A DNA stretch of 64,000 bases from JAAEKA01 sp049299095 (GTDB lineage: Bacteria > Chloroflexota > Anaerolineae > JAAEKA01): positions 54,079-118,078 of the forward strand of contig JBAQWV010000143.1 in the NCBI GenBank assembly GCA_049299095.1. Reading direction: 5' to 3'. Within the stretch, counting starts at the first letter, position 1; each line of letters opens with the position of its first letter. The notes beneath the pieces are model-generated. The model was not told the origin of the DNA. It made no database searches and saw only the letters and a list, made by a program, of their open reading frames with translations. Of this stretch, positions 45,898 to 55,632 are shown piece after piece. The position numbers and the translations under genes are program-made.

Positions 45898-47672
45898 GTG
45901 CGTTCTTCTTCGGGGTCGTCTATGACGCGCGGCAATGTAAACCACACCACTGCCCCGCCGCCATTGGCCGTCTCAATGCCCCATGCGCCACCATGCCCGG
46001 CCACAATGGCCTTGACTACGGCCAGCCCCAGACCGAAGCCGGCCAGTGCATCGGCGTCAGCCTGGCTCGCGGATGCGCTGAAACGTTGGCCGCGCAGCAG
46101 GTGAACGCGCTGCTCTGGCGGGATGCCGGGGCCTTGATCGCTCACCAGCACGCGCACCCAGCGTCCGTCTGGCTCGCTGTGGGCGCGTAGGGTGATCTGA
46201 CCATTGGCTATATCGGGCAGCCCGCGCTGGGCGGTGCTGGCGTTCGACAGCAGGTTCACCAGCACTTGCACCACGCGGCGATGGTCGGCCTGCACCACCG
46301 GTATGGCCGCGGGTAACTCGACCACAAGCCGCTGACCGTGCCGGTCCAGCAGGGGTTGCATGGTGGCCGCCGCATCGGCGATGATTGCCGCGAGGCTGGC
46401 CGGACGCGGGCGCACGCGGAACCGCCCGGCTTCGATGTTGGCGCTTTCCAACAGGTTGTCCACCAGCTTGTGCAGGTTCAATACGCCCAGGTGCAGGGTA
46501 GCCAGCAATTCCTGCAATTCGGCTGGGGTGAGCGCGGCAGCCTGGTCAATCAGCAACTCCACGGAGGCAGCAATGGCGGTAAGCGGAGTGCGAAATTCGT
46601 GGGATACGTTGGCGAGGAAATGTTCGGTCAGCGTTTTTTCGCGGCGTAGCTCAGCCAGGGTGCGCTGCAAGTCTACACGCGCCGCTTCCAGCGCCTGCCC
46701 CAGCACCGCCACTTCGCGTACGCTGGTGTCAAAGGCGAGGGGGGTATCCAGTTGGCCGCCGCGCAGCGCGCTGGCGCTCTCGGCGAGTGCAGCCAGCGGG
46801 TGGCTGATGCGGCGGGCCAGCAACGCGGCCAAGGCAAGGCCCAACGCAGTTGCCAGCGCCATGCTGCCGAGCAGTATGCGCAGCAAGCGGCGCTGGGTGG
46901 TGATGACGTTGGCGACCGAGAGCGCGGTTTCTTCGGTGACGCTGGGCGTTTCTTGTGCCGAGGTCAGCATGAAGCGGTGCGCGTAGAAGGGTTCCCCTCC
47001 CACTGTGAAACGGATTTGTTGGGCTGCTTGGCTGAACTGGCCGCGCGGCGCGGCGGCGGGCAGGCTGCTCGCCACGATGGTTCCATTCACCAGCAAAGAA
47101 TGTTCCAGGCCAGTCTCCGCGCGCATTTCCGCGGTGTATGCTTCGTCCAGGTGGCGGGCGACGACCACTGTTTGCGTGTTGACAGCCAGCGGCTCGGTGG
47201 CGGCCAGCCATATCTCGGTAGAAACAGCCGTTGCGGGCACGACCAAAAGGCTCACCGCCGCGGGCTTCTGACAAAACAAAGCCAGCGTTGCGGCAGCTAC
47301 TGGTGGATCGGTTGTTTGGGCCAACGGAACACCCTGTTCACACACGACAACAAGGTCAAGATCGGCGCCGCTGCGCAGTGTGGCGAGGTAGCCCTGTAGC
47401 GGTTCGGTGTCAGCCTGCTGCAACAGCGCGGCCAACGTGGGACGCTCGGCGATCAGCGTAGCCAGCCCGGCCACTTCCTTACGCTGCGCGGCGACCAGGG
47501 CACGGCTGGCCTGCTCGCCTTGTTGCACTTGCTGCCATGCCTGCTGTTGCAGTTGAGCACGCACCAGCCAGATAGCAGGCAGCCCTACGGCTAACGCCGC
47601 CAGCAGGGCCAGCGCTGCCAGACTGATCATCATCTGCGCGGCCAGGCTGTGACGTTGTGCGTAGGGCTGCAT
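45894..47672 (-). CDS. Sensor histidine kinase
   Basis: 592 residues. Helix 1 (about 13-32) and helix 2 (about 265-285) flank an extracytoplasmic sensor of about 230 residues. HAMP follows (about 286-340, ARRISHPLAALAE). The HisKA domain has FLANVSHEFRTPLTAI. The ATPase domain has the N-box LVNLLSNAS, G1 VSDQGPGIPPE, and G2 GFGLGLAVVKAIV. It should autophosphorylate on His and pass the phosphate to the regulator with which it overlaps by 4 bases. The ligand is unknown. The pair precedes the MshEN-Usp gene. Confidence 0.92.
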   Translation of the reverse strand: MQPYAQRHSLAAQMMISLAALALLAALAVGLPAIWLVRAQLQQQAWQQVQQGEQASRALVAAQRKEVAGLATLIAERPTLAALLQQADTEPLQGYLATLRSGADLDLVVVCEQGVPLAQTTDPPVAAATLALFCQKPAAVSLLVVPATAVSTEIWLAATEPLAVNTQTVVVARHLDEAYTAEMRAETGLEHSLLVNGTIVASSLPAAAPRGQFSQAAQQIRFTVGGEPFYAHRFMLTSAQETPSVTEETALSVANVITTQRRLLRILLGSMALATALGLALAALLARRISHPLAALAESASALRGGQLDTPLAFDTSVREVAVLGQALEAARVDLQRTLAELRREKTLTEHFLANVSHEFRTPLTAIAASVELLIDQAAALTPAELQELLATLHLGVLNLHKLVDNLLESANIEAGRFRVRPRPASLAAIIADAAATMQPLLDRHGQRLVVELPAAIPVVQADHRRVVQVLVNLLSNASTAQRGLPDIANGQITLRAHSEPDGRWVRVLVSDQGPGIPPEQRVHLLRGQRFSASASQADADALAGFGLGLAVVKAIVAGHGGAWGIETANGGGAVVWFTLPRVIDDPEEERT

Positions 47673-47716
47673 GGTGTCTGTGGATGGCCCGGTGACAGGA
47701 TCACAGGGCGCAGGAT

Positions 47717-50443
47717 TTACTGGATCAGGCTCTCCAGACGGTCAATCAGGCGGCTGAGGACTGCGAAGGTTTCTTCCACCGGCTGCGGGCTGGCCAGGTC
47801 TACGCCGGCGCGGCGCAGTGCGTCCAGCGGATACATGGACGATCCTGCGCGCAGGAAGCCGAGATAGTCTGCGGCGGCGTGGGGTACACCCGACAAGATG
47901 CGATTTGCCAGTGCGTGCGCGCCGGAAATGCCGGTGGCGTACTGGAAGACGTAGTAATCAGCGAAGAGATGCGGGAAGGTGGCCCAGCTAATGCCGACGC
48001 GCTCGCGGTCGTAGGTCATGGCATCGCCGTAGCCTTCGGCGGTCAGATCGGCCAGCAGTTCGATCATGCCGTCGGCGGTCATGCCTTCGCCGCGCTCAAC
48101 GCGCTGGTGTACTTCTAGCTCGAAGCGCGCCAGGGTAGGCATGACGAGGAAGTAGCGGTGGAAGTTGCTCATCGCCTCTTCGATGACGCCGATTTGCAGC
48201 TCGCGCGGCAGGTCTTGTTCCAGTAGCCAGGCGCGGGTCATGGCCTGGTGGAAGTTGGATGCGACTTCGGCCGCGAACAGGCTGTAATCCTGATAGACAA
48301 GCGGCTGGGTTTGCATGGTTTGGTAGGTGTGCATGGAGTGGCCCAATTCGTGCGTGAGCGTGCCCATGCTTTGTGTGTCGCCGGTATAGCTGATAAAAAC
48401 GAAGGGGTATACGTCAGGCGCGCCGGTGGAAAACGCACCGGAGGCCTTGCCCTGGTTGGGATAGACGTCTACCCAGCGTTGCTCCAGACAGCCACGACGT
48501 AAAGTGTCCACGTAATCCTGCCCTAGCGGAGCCAACGCTGCGCTGATCCAGTCCACGGCTTGATGGTAACTGACCTGCACCGGTGTTTGCGTGAGGGGTG
48601 CCCAGATGTCGTAAGGTTGCAGCGTGTCCAGGCTCAGCGCCTTGCGCCGCACCGCCCAATAGCGATGCCAGACAGGAAGATGCTTTTGGAAGGTCTCGAT
48701 CAGGTTGTAAAAAACTTCGTTGGGAATGGCATCGTTGAAGAGCGCCATTTCCAGCGACGAGTTATACCGGCGGGCACGCATGGTGAGCACGTTTTGCCTG
48801 ACTGAGGTGAGCAGGTTGCTGGCGAGCAGGTTTTTGTGCGCCAGGTATTGGTCGGTGTAATGCTCCCAGGTGGTGCGGCGTACCTCACGGTCGGCGTTGT
48901 GCAACAGCCCATCGTAGGTGCTTTGGCTGAGCGGCAAGGGGTTGCCGTTGCTGTCGGTGGCGGGTTGGAACTGCAAGTCGGCGTTGGTCAGCATTTGCCA
49001 CGAACCAAAGGCCCCGGCGAAAGGTTCAGCAGCCAGCCCCAGCAGCTCTTCCACTTCCACGGAACGCACATGCGCCTGACGGCGGAACAGCGTTTCGAAG
49101 AAATGGCCATACTGGGCCAGTCGCGGTTCTTCGGTGGTCCAACGTTGCAGCGTGGGCAGGCCAATCGCTAGCATCTCCGGCTCGGCGTAGGCAATTGTGC
49201 CGAGCAACTGGCCGAACAAGCCTTGCACTTTGCCGTCGCGCTCGGTGGCCGCCTGATTGGTGGTGTCAACTGCGGTTTCCATGCCGCTGTAGACGGATAG
49301 CCGCACAAGGCGCGCAGTGGCTGCTTCGATAGCCGCGCGCGCGTCGGCCAGTACCGCGGGGCCTTCAGCGAGACGGCCCTCAAAGCGGCGCAATTCTGGC
49401 AGGCTGGCGGCAAGATTGGCATATTCTTCTTCCCAAGCTTCCGCGTTAGGGAAGACACTTTCCGCGTTCCAGGTGTATTGCGGATCTACTTCGCTGCGCT
49501 TGGGCAGCTGGATATTGGTCAGGGTCATAGTGTGTTGTTCCTTGCTCACATACGATTTTTGCCACACAAGTTCCGCCATGCGTCGGCAAATGTCGTCAAC
49601 AATGGCATCTGGCACGCCGTCCGCTGCCTGTGATTGGAGGCGCAGGTCAATCTGATCATTAACATAATCAACGGTCAGAAGTTTGCCTTCCGGCGTCAGG
49701 GCGATTTCGGTGGAGAAAAGCTGTAAACGCGAGACACGGCCAATTTTCAACGCCATGTCGTAGATTTCACCCAACTGGAGCTGCACGACTTCGTCTGGCG
49801 TGACCGGGCGGTAGACATGCGTTTGCGGCGGCCACCAGTTGACGTACACCTCGCCCAGGCAATAGATGACGCGGAACCAGGCTGGCTGGCCGTTGATTTC
49901 CGCGGGTGTCACGTATGCTTGCAGGAGATATTTGTCGTGTGCAAATTGACGACGCGCGCTGTGTACCTGTTCCAGCGAGGTGGCTTCACAGATAACGCCG
50001 TCGCCGCCGCCGCCGTTGGCGGGCTTGATGGCAAAGGTTGGCCCCAGAGGGCTTAAGTCGAGTGCGCCCAGATCGGGCTGTTCGTTGAAGGGCGAGAGGA
50101 TGATGCTATAGGGCGTGGGTAGGCCGGCGGTGATCAGTTCGAGGTGCATGGTGGCCTTGTCGGCCGTGTATGTCTCGCGCTCGTGCGGGTTGACGCGGAA
50201 CACGTTGTTGTTGCGCGCCCAACTTGCCAGTTTGAGAAATTCTTGGTCGGTGTCAGACGCCCGATCCATGAAGGTGCGAATTGAAATGCCCCCTTCGGAG
50301 AGGGTGTTGAGGACGCTGTGCAGGGTTTCCGGGGTAACTTGGAGGACAGAAAGGCCGCGTTCGCGGCACGCTTGGTCAAGTTTGGCAATAAAGCCGGTAT
50401 CGTGCGGCCAATTCCAGGCGACACAAAGGTCATAGGTCGTCAT
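47717..50443 (-). CDS. ATP-grasp domain fused in frame to oligoendopeptidase F
   Basis: 908 residues in one frame. Residues 1-305 are an ATP-grasp module (AIKPANGGGGDGVICE, LLQAYVTPAEI, LTVDYVNDQIDLR). Residues 306-908 are an M3 metallopeptidase like PepF, with zinc motif THELGHSMH (about residues 693-701, with a further Glu ligand). PepF families begin at exactly the Met at 49528 (MTLTNIQLPKRSEVDP) and it has a Shine-Dalgarno (AAGGA, at 49539-49543) in the upstream part, so this looks like two genes without a stop between them. Both a fusion and free PepF may be made. Substrates are unknown. Confidence 0.85.
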   Translation of the reverse strand: MTTYDLCVAWNWPHDTGFIAKLDQACRERGLSVLQVTPETLHSVLNTLSEGGISIRTFMDRASDTDQEFLKLASWARNNNVFRVNPHERETYTADKATMHLELITAGLPTPYSIILSPFNEQPDLGALDLSPLGPTFAIKPANGGGGDGVICEATSLEQVHSARRQFAHDKYLLQAYVTPAEINGQPAWFRVIYCLGEVYVNWWPPQTHVYRPVTPDEVVQLQLGEIYDMALKIGRVSRLQLFSTEIALTPEGKLLTVDYVNDQIDLRLQSQAADGVPDAIVDDICRRMAELVWQKSYVSKEQHTMTLTNIQLPKRSEVDPQYTWNAESVFPNAEAWEEEYANLAASLPELRRFEGRLAEGPAVLADARAAIEAATARLVRLSVYSGMETAVDTTNQAATERDGKVQGLFGQLLGTIAYAEPEMLAIGLPTLQRWTTEEPRLAQYGHFFETLFRRQAHVRSVEVEELLGLAAEPFAGAFGSWQMLTNADLQFQPATDSNGNPLPLSQSTYDGLLHNADREVRRTTWEHYTDQYLAHKNLLASNLLTSVRQNVLTMRARRYNSSLEMALFNDAIPNEVFYNLIETFQKHLPVWHRYWAVRRKALSLDTLQPYDIWAPLTQTPVQVSYHQAVDWISAALAPLGQDYVDTLRRGCLEQRWVDVYPNQGKASGAFSTGAPDVYPFVFISYTGDTQSMGTLTHELGHSMHTYQTMQTQPLVYQDYSLFAAEVASNFHQAMTRAWLLEQDLPRELQIGVIEEAMSNFHRYFLVMPTLARFELEVHQRVERGEGMTADGMIELLADLTAEGYGDAMTYDRERVGISWATFPHLFADYYVFQYATGISGAHALANRILSGVPHAAADYLGFLRAGSSMYPLDALRRAGVDLASPQPVEETFAVLSRLIDRLESLIQ
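49539..49543 (-). promoter_or_regulatory. Internal ribosome binding site for the PepF part
   Basis: TCCTT on the plus strand gives AAGGA on the minus strand, 10 bases before the internal ATG 49528. It supports separate translation of PepF. Confidence 0.5.
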
Positions 50444-50452
50444 AATGACGAT

Positions 50453-50481
50453 ATTTTACCGCAGGCGCGGGCTTGTCACAA
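50453..50481 (-). promoter_or_regulatory. Promoter of the ATP-grasp/PepF gene, nearly leaderless
   Basis: On the minus strand TTGTGA (50476-50481), 17 bases, TAAAAT (50453-50458). The -10 box ends 9 bases before ATG 50443, so the expected leader is only a few nt; no Shine-Dalgarno. Confidence 0.6.
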
Positions 50482-50510
50482 GTTTGCACGCCGCTTGGGG
50501 CCGAAAATGC

Positions 50511-50742
50511 GATGCGTGAGGCGACCGAAGCTGCCTCACGCATCCACACACCCACACACTACACCAGACCCACCCAACGGGTCCGGGTTGGATTGTTCCA
50601 CCCCGGGCACGTCCGCGGGACTGATCAGACGGGGCAGGCGACTAGCAACCGGGGCTACTCGCCGCCTGAATTATTTGTATTGAACGGTTTTGTAATATTT
50701 GACGGGAAGTCTCGCTGATCGAGACTTCCCCTTTTATCAAAT
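50511..50742. other. Gap between the ATP-grasp gene and glnA with structured segments
   Basis: No gene is supported in the 299-base gap 50444-50742. A perfect 12-bp hairpin sits at 50511-50544 (GATGCGTGAGGC with GCCTCACGCATC), and further GC-rich hairpins at about 50570-50680 (GCGAGTAGC with GCTAGTCGC on the minus strand). The role of these is unknown. Confidence 0.4.
50704..50738. terminator. Hairpin downstream of glnA
   Basis: GGGAAGTCTCG at about 50704-50714 pairs with CGAGACTTCCC at about 50720-50730, followed by CTTTT on the plus strand. It lies just after the glnA stop and probably ends transcription, though the T run is better placed for a plus-strand transcript. Confidence 0.55.
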
Positions 50743-52146
50743 TTATGAATTGTAGTACAACAGGTACTCGTACGGATGCGGGCGCAGCGCGACTGGGCCG
50801 ACTTCGGTTTCCCACTTGTACTTGGTGAAGGCTTCCAGTACGTCGGGCGTGAACACGCCCCCTTCCAGCAGGTAGTCGTGATCGGCTTCCAGCGCGTCTA
50901 GCGATTCGTTTAGCTTGCCGACGGTGGTCTTGACCTTGCCCATGTGCTCTTCATCAAACAGGTCCACTTCCGCAGGCGCACCAGGATCAATCTGGTTCTT
51001 GATGCCGTCGAGGCCAGCCATCAGACAAGCGGCAAACGCCAGGTAAGGGTTGGCTGCCGGGTCGGGGCAGCGGAACTCGATACGCTTGGCCTTGGGCGAC
51101 TTGGAATACATCGGAATGCGGCAGGCCGCGGAGCGGTTACGGGCGGAGTACGCCACCACTACGGGTGCTTCATAGCCCGGCACCAGGCGACGGTAGGAGT
51201 TAGTCGTCGGCGCGCAGATCGCCAGCAGCGAATTGATGTGCTTGAGCAGACCACCGATGTACCATAGGGCCATCTGGCTCAGTCCGGCGTACTGATCACC
51301 GGCAAAGAGCGGCTTGCCGTCCTTCCACAAACTCTGGTGCGTGTGCATACCGGAGCCGTTATCGGCAAAGATCGGCTTGGGCATAAAGGTGGCGGTCTTG
51401 CCGGCCTTCTTGGCGACGTTCTTCACGATGTACTTGTAAATCTGCACCTGGTCGGCCATGCGCACCAGAGGCTTGTACTTCATGTCAATTTCGCACTGGC
51501 CCGCGGTGCCGACTTCGTGGTGATGCAATTCGATGTCAACACCGGCATCAATCATGGTGCGCACCATCTCGGAGCGCAGGTCTTGCAGGGTGTCGAGGGG
51601 TGGAACGGGGAAGTAGCCGCGCTTGTGCGGCACCGAGTGGCCGAAGCCGAAAATGCCGTTGTTCCAGGGGCCTTCGATGCTGTCCACCTGATAGGCCGCG
51701 GAATACTCACCAGCAGAGAACATGACCTTGTCGAAGACGAAGAACTCGGCTTCCGGCCCGATGTAAATGGTGTCAGCAATGCCGGTGCTTTTGAGATACT
51801 CCACCGACTTTTTGGCGATGTAGCGCGGGTCGCGGCTGTAGGGCTGGCGGGTGATCGGGTCATACACATCACCGGTCAGGCTCAGGGTCGGCATTTCGTG
51901 AACCGGGTCCACCATCGCCGAGTCGGGATCGGCCAGCAGGATCATGTCGCTGGACTCAATGCTCTGGAAGCCACGGATGGAGGAACCGTCGAAGCCCATA
52001 CCATCTTCAAACGCGAGGCTTTCGGAAAATTCCTCGACCGGCATGGAAAAGTGCTGCCATTCACCGAACAGGTCAGTGAACTTCACGTCTACCATTTTCA
52101 GGTTCTTGTCCTTGATCAGCTTCAGGACATCTTTAGGGGTTGCCAT
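50743..52146 (-). CDS. glnA: Glutamine synthetase, type I
   Basis: 467 residues from ATG 52146; the frame includes an ATG three codons earlier that is too close to the Shine-Dalgarno AAGGAG. The N-terminal beta-grasp has DVKFTDLFGEWQHFS and the catalytic domain has DGSSIRGFQSI, GPEAEFFVFD, HHHEVGTAGQCEI and NGSGMHTHQSLWKDG, with the adenylylation region near the C-terminus. It makes glutamine from glutamate and ammonia in the cytoplasm. PII and amt lie upstream on the same strand, so the three form a nitrogen-assimilation group, and PII may control it. Confidence 0.97.
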   Translation of the reverse strand: MATPKDVLKLIKDKNLKMVDVKFTDLFGEWQHFSMPVEEFSESLAFEDGMGFDGSSIRGFQSIESSDMILLADPDSAMVDPVHEMPTLSLTGDVYDPITRQPYSRDPRYIAKKSVEYLKSTGIADTIYIGPEAEFFVFDKVMFSAGEYSAAYQVDSIEGPWNNGIFGFGHSVPHKRGYFPVPPLDTLQDLRSEMVRTMIDAGVDIELHHHEVGTAGQCEIDMKYKPLVRMADQVQIYKYIVKNVAKKAGKTATFMPKPIFADNGSGMHTHQSLWKDGKPLFAGDQYAGLSQMALWYIGGLLKHINSLLAICAPTTNSYRRLVPGYEAPVVVAYSARNRSAACRIPMYSKSPKAKRIEFRCPDPAANPYLAFAACLMAGLDGIKNQIDPGAPAEVDLFDEEHMGKVKTTVGKLNESLDALEADHDYLLEGGVFTPDVLEAFTKYKWETEVGPVALRPHPYEYLLYYNS

Positions 52147-52301
52147 AGGTACCATTTCTCCTTACTACGAACAGTGTGTTGTGGTGGTGTGTATCAAGAA
52201 GTGCTACAGTGCATTAGGAAGTTGATAAAAGTGCATCATCAACGCATTTCTATATCCTCTTACATGACACGGTCTCACTAACTCGCTATAGAACTAGCTT
52301 A

Positions 52302-52673
52302 CTATTTCCGCACATCAATATCGTTAGGATACATCAGGGCGGCCTGGCCGCGCTCGCCGGTGCGGATGCGCACCACGTCGTCCACCGGATAGACGAAAAT
52401 GATGCCGTCTCCTTCTTTGCCGGTGCGTGCGGCCTGCACAATGGTGTTAATCGTCTTTTCCACGTTGTGATCGCTCAGGATAATGTTGATCTGGATCTTG
52501 GGGATCAGGTCCATACGATAGGAAGTGCCACGCCAGGAAAGCTCGATGCCACCCTGACGACCGTGGCCGCGCACCTCGATAACGTTCATGCCCACGATGC
52601 CGATTTCCTTCAACGCATCCTTGACTGGATCCAATGCTTCTTCCCGAATGATCGCTTCGATTTTCTTCGTCAT
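52302..52673 (-). CDS. glnB: PII nitrogen regulatory protein
   Basis: 123 residues. Start MTKKIEAIIREEALDPVKDALKEIGI; T-loop GHGRQGGIELSWRGTSY; B-loop TGKEGDGIIFV; C-loop RIRTGERG. By alignment the Tyr51-equivalent of E. coli GlnB is present (Tyr52 here), while the Tyr46-equivalent is Trp47 and the Ser49-equivalent is Thr50. It senses ATP/ADP and 2-oxoglutarate and should regulate the ammonium channel and glutamine synthetase. Position directly after amt (24 bases) is the usual glnK-amt arrangement. Confidence 0.95.
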   Translation of the reverse strand: MTKKIEAIIREEALDPVKDALKEIGIVGMNVIEVRGHGRQGGIELSWRGTSYRMDLIPKIQINIILSDHNVEKTINTIVQAARTGKEGDGIIFVYPVDDVVRIRTGERGQAALMYPNDIDVRK

Positions 52674-52697
52674 GATCGTTGTTCCTTCTTCAATGCG

Positions 52698-54260
52698 TTA
52701 GCGGGGGGCCACCACAGGCCGCGCGCCGACGGGAATTTGCTGCGACAGACGGCCGCCGGGCATCACCACATCTACTTCGGTGTAGCCAGGCACGCCCATT
52801 TCGGGAATATCCAGCCCGGCCAGTTCCGCTGCCGGATCGGAGCGCAGCAGCTTGGCTGCGTTCAGCGCCTTGAAGAAGAGGAAGGACAGGCCGCCTGCAA
52901 CTGCGAAGATAGCCACGGCGTCAATCAACTGCACCAGCAACTGACCGAAGCCACCGCCGTACAATAGGCCCGTCACCGGCGTAGCAACGCCGTTCCAGCC
53001 CGCGGTGACCGGGTTGCCGTTGGCAAAGATGCCGACAGCCAGCAGCCCCCAGAAACCATTGACCAGGTGAACCGGGGTCGCGCCGACGGGATCGTCAATG
53101 CGCAGCTTTTCCAGGGCGAAGGTCGCCAGGCAGACTATTATACCCGCGATCAGGCCAATCACTACAGCCGCAGTGGGGCTGACGAAAGCACAGGGGGCCG
53201 TGATGGCTACCAGACCAGCCAACACGCCGTTGACCGACAAACCGGGATCGGGCTTTTTGGTGGGGCCGATGAACCACATGTACAGCATGGCCGATATACC
53301 ACCCGCCGCGCCGGCCAGCAGCGAATTCACCGCCGCCATGATTGCCAGGTTTTGGCCGCCACCCACGAAGGAGAGCGAAGAGCCAGGATTAAAGCCGAAC
53401 CAGCCGAAGAACAGGATGATCGTGCCCAGAATGCCCATCGGAATGTTGTGGCCGGGCATAGCATTGGCCGAGCCATCCTTGTTGAAGCGACCAATGCGGG
53501 GGCCGATCACCACAGCGCCCACCAGCGCCAGCGTGCCGCCCACCATGTGAACCACGCCAGAACCAGCGAAGTCTACAGCTCCGTTGCCCAGCCCTACGCT
53601 GCGGCCCAGGTTTTGCAGCCAGCCGCCGCCCCAAACCCAGTTGCCGATCAGTGGGTAGATAAACATGCTGACCCACAGGCCCATCAGCACGAAGCCTGAG
53701 AACTTCAGGCGCTCGGCCATCGAGCCGGTCGGAATAGTGGCTGCCGTGTCCATAAACACCATCTGGAACAGGAAGAAAGCCATAATGCCGCTGGAGGCGC
53801 TCAGGCCATTTAGCATGAACCCGCTGCCGCCCAAAAAGCCGAACTGCCCGAAGCGCAGCAGGGGCGAGGCCAGCAGCCCCATCCAGTCGCCCAGCGTCGT
53901 GGGCGAGTGCGCCCATTCAGCCGCGGTAGCCGTAGCTGCATAGGTGAAGTTGACACCGCCGAACTGAAAGGCGAAACCGACCAGCCAGTAACCGATGGCG
54001 CCGATGCAGAACACCATCAGGTTCATCATCATGGTGTGGGCAACGTTCTTGTGGCGGGTAAAGCCGGTTTCCACCAGCGCAAAGCCAGCCTGCATAAAAA
54101 ACACCAAAAAGCCAGCCAGCAGCATCCACATGATGTTAAGGGCATTCGCCAGGTCGGTGTTGGTCGGGCCTTCCTGGGCAAAGGCGACACCGGTAAATGT
54201 CAGGCAAAGCAGGCCAAGCAGCAGGGCAACGGACAACCGTCGCAAGATACCTTTCCACAT
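52698..54260 (-). CDS. amt: Ammonium transporter
   Basis: 520 residues. An N-terminal signal-like helix is followed by eleven membrane helices as in AmtB. Conserved parts include the pore segment GSMAERLKFSGFVLMG, DFAGSGVVHMVGGTLALVGAVVIGPR, and GGISAMLYMWFIG; the two pore histidines are likely in VVHMVGG and PVHLVNGFWG. The C-terminal 40 residues are cytosolic and could meet PII. It imports ammonia/ammonium and is 24 bases upstream of glnB. Confidence 0.95.
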   Translation of the reverse strand: MWKGILRRLSVALLLGLLCLTFTGVAFAQEGPTNTDLANALNIMWMLLAGFLVFFMQAGFALVETGFTRHKNVAHTMMMNLMVFCIGAIGYWLVGFAFQFGGVNFTYAATATAAEWAHSPTTLGDWMGLLASPLLRFGQFGFLGGSGFMLNGLSASSGIMAFFLFQMVFMDTAATIPTGSMAERLKFSGFVLMGLWVSMFIYPLIGNWVWGGGWLQNLGRSVGLGNGAVDFAGSGVVHMVGGTLALVGAVVIGPRIGRFNKDGSANAMPGHNIPMGILGTIILFFGWFGFNPGSSLSFVGGGQNLAIMAAVNSLLAGAAGGISAMLYMWFIGPTKKPDPGLSVNGVLAGLVAITAPCAFVSPTAAVVIGLIAGIIVCLATFALEKLRIDDPVGATPVHLVNGFWGLLAVGIFANGNPVTAGWNGVATPVTGLLYGGGFGQLLVQLIDAVAIFAVAGGLSFLFFKALNAAKLLRSDPAAELAGLDIPEMGVPGYTEVDVVMPGGRLSQQIPVGARPVVAPR

Positions 54261-54420
54261 AACTTCGATCCTCCTTGGTCAGATCAGAGCGGTTTTCGGC
54301 TGGTCAGCGCCGTTCATGCAGGATGCAAGTGGTGCTGCCAGGCCGGAATACTGCACAAGGGCTATGATAGCAAACCTCGGCGCGTCGGGCTAGTACCCAA
54401 ATGGGTCATCTTTTGGTCTG

Positions 54421-55632
54421 TCAGGCGTTTTCCACGGTGACAGGTGCGGGCACACCAACCAAAATGTCATGATTCACAGCAGGCTTAGCTGCGTGTGGCG
54501 CAGTCAACTTGAGCAGCAGCGGCGTCGCCAGCGTGGTCACCACCGTCATAATCACGACCACGGTGAAGGTCATCTGGTTGAGCAGGCCGCTTTGCAGGCC
54601 CAGCGTTGCCATCACCAGCGCCACTTCGCCGCGGGCGATCATGCCAGCACCGACCGAGGTTGCTTCGGCACGGGTGCAGCCCGCCAGCCTTGCTCCGATG
54701 CCTGCCCCAAATGCCTTGGTGGCAATGGCAACGACGATGATCAGCGCGGTCAACGCCGGAGCCAGCATCACGTTGCGCACGTCGGTGGTCAAGCCAACGG
54801 TAACGAAAAACACAGGCACGAAGAAGCCGTACCCCATCACCGATGCACCGTCCACGACCCACTCGCGTGCTTCGGGCAGGCGTCCGATCAACACACCCGC
54901 CAGATACGCGCCGGTAATGGCAGCCAGCCCGCCCAACGCTTCCGCGGCCCAGGAATAGATCAGCACGACGGCTAGGATCAGGGCAAAGCCGGCCTCGCGC
55001 GCGTGGTGCTCGTGTACCCAATGCACCAGCGGCGTGATCACCAGCGCGCCCACCAGCAGGGAAACCGGGAAGAACAGCACAACTTTGCCCAGCGCCAGCA
55101 GTGGGCTGCCACCCTGCCCGGCCATCGCCAGCACGATGCTGATCACCAGAATGCCCAATACATCGTCAATAATCGCCGCACCGAGAATGATCAACCCCTC
55201 GCGTGAGCGCATCCGTCCCAGCTCGCGCAGGGTTTGCACCGAGACGCTGACGCTCGTGGCGGTAAGCGCGGTACCGATGAACAAGCTGGTGGCGGTTCCC
55301 AGGCCAAAGGCCAGCCCCACGGCCAACCCGCCGATGAAAGGTAGCACCACGCCCGCCACCGCGGCATAGGCCGACGGCTTGCCGACCGAGCGCATGGCTG
55401 GCAGATCGGTTTCCAGCCCGGCGATGAACATCAGCAACAACACGCCGATGCCAGCCACGGCGTTCAGCACATGGTCGTTGTGGACAATGCCCAGCAGCGA
55501 CGGGCCGAGGATCAGCCCGGCCAGCAACTCGCCCAGCACCGCGGGCATGCCGATGCGCTGGCTGAGCCGTCCCACCAATCGCGCGCCGATCAGGATCAGA
55601 GCGAGGGGGAGTAACAATTCAATGGTGTCCAT
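54421..55632 (-). CDS. CPA2-type cation:proton antiporter
   Basis: 403 residues with 12-13 membrane helices. The family pattern of KefB/GerN-like antiporters is seen: LGELLAGLILGPSLLGIV, FIAGLETDL, and ILGAAIIDDVLGILVISIVLA with the ion-binding DD in helix 6. It exchanges K+ or Na+ for protons. No C-terminal TrkA domain is present, so it is the short form. It is minus strand after the nitrogen genes, and its 160-base upstream gap separates it from amt. Confidence 0.87.
   Translation of the reverse strand: MDTIELLLPLALILIGARLVGRLSQRIGMPAVLGELLAGLILGPSLLGIVHNDHVLNAVAGIGVLLLMFIAGLETDLPAMRSVGKPSAYAAVAGVVLPFIGGLAVGLAFGLGTATSLFIGTALTATSVSVSVQTLRELGRMRSREGLIILGAAIIDDVLGILVISIVLAMAGQGGSPLLALGKVVLFFPVSLLVGALVITPLVHWVHEHHAREAGFALILAVVLIYSWAAEALGGLAAITGAYLAGVLIGRLPEAREWVVDGASVMGYGFFVPVFFVTVGLTTDVRNVMLAPALTALIIVVAIATKAFGAGIGARLAGCTRAEATSVGAGMIARGEVALVMATLGLQSGLLNQMTFTVVVIMTVVTTLATPLLLKLTAPHAAKPAVNHDILVGVPAPVTVENA

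Noticed and set aside
52302..52673. Loss of the PII uridylylation tyrosine
   Set aside because: A careful count against E. coli GlnB shows the Tyr51-equivalent is present; only the Tyr46-equivalent is changed to Trp.
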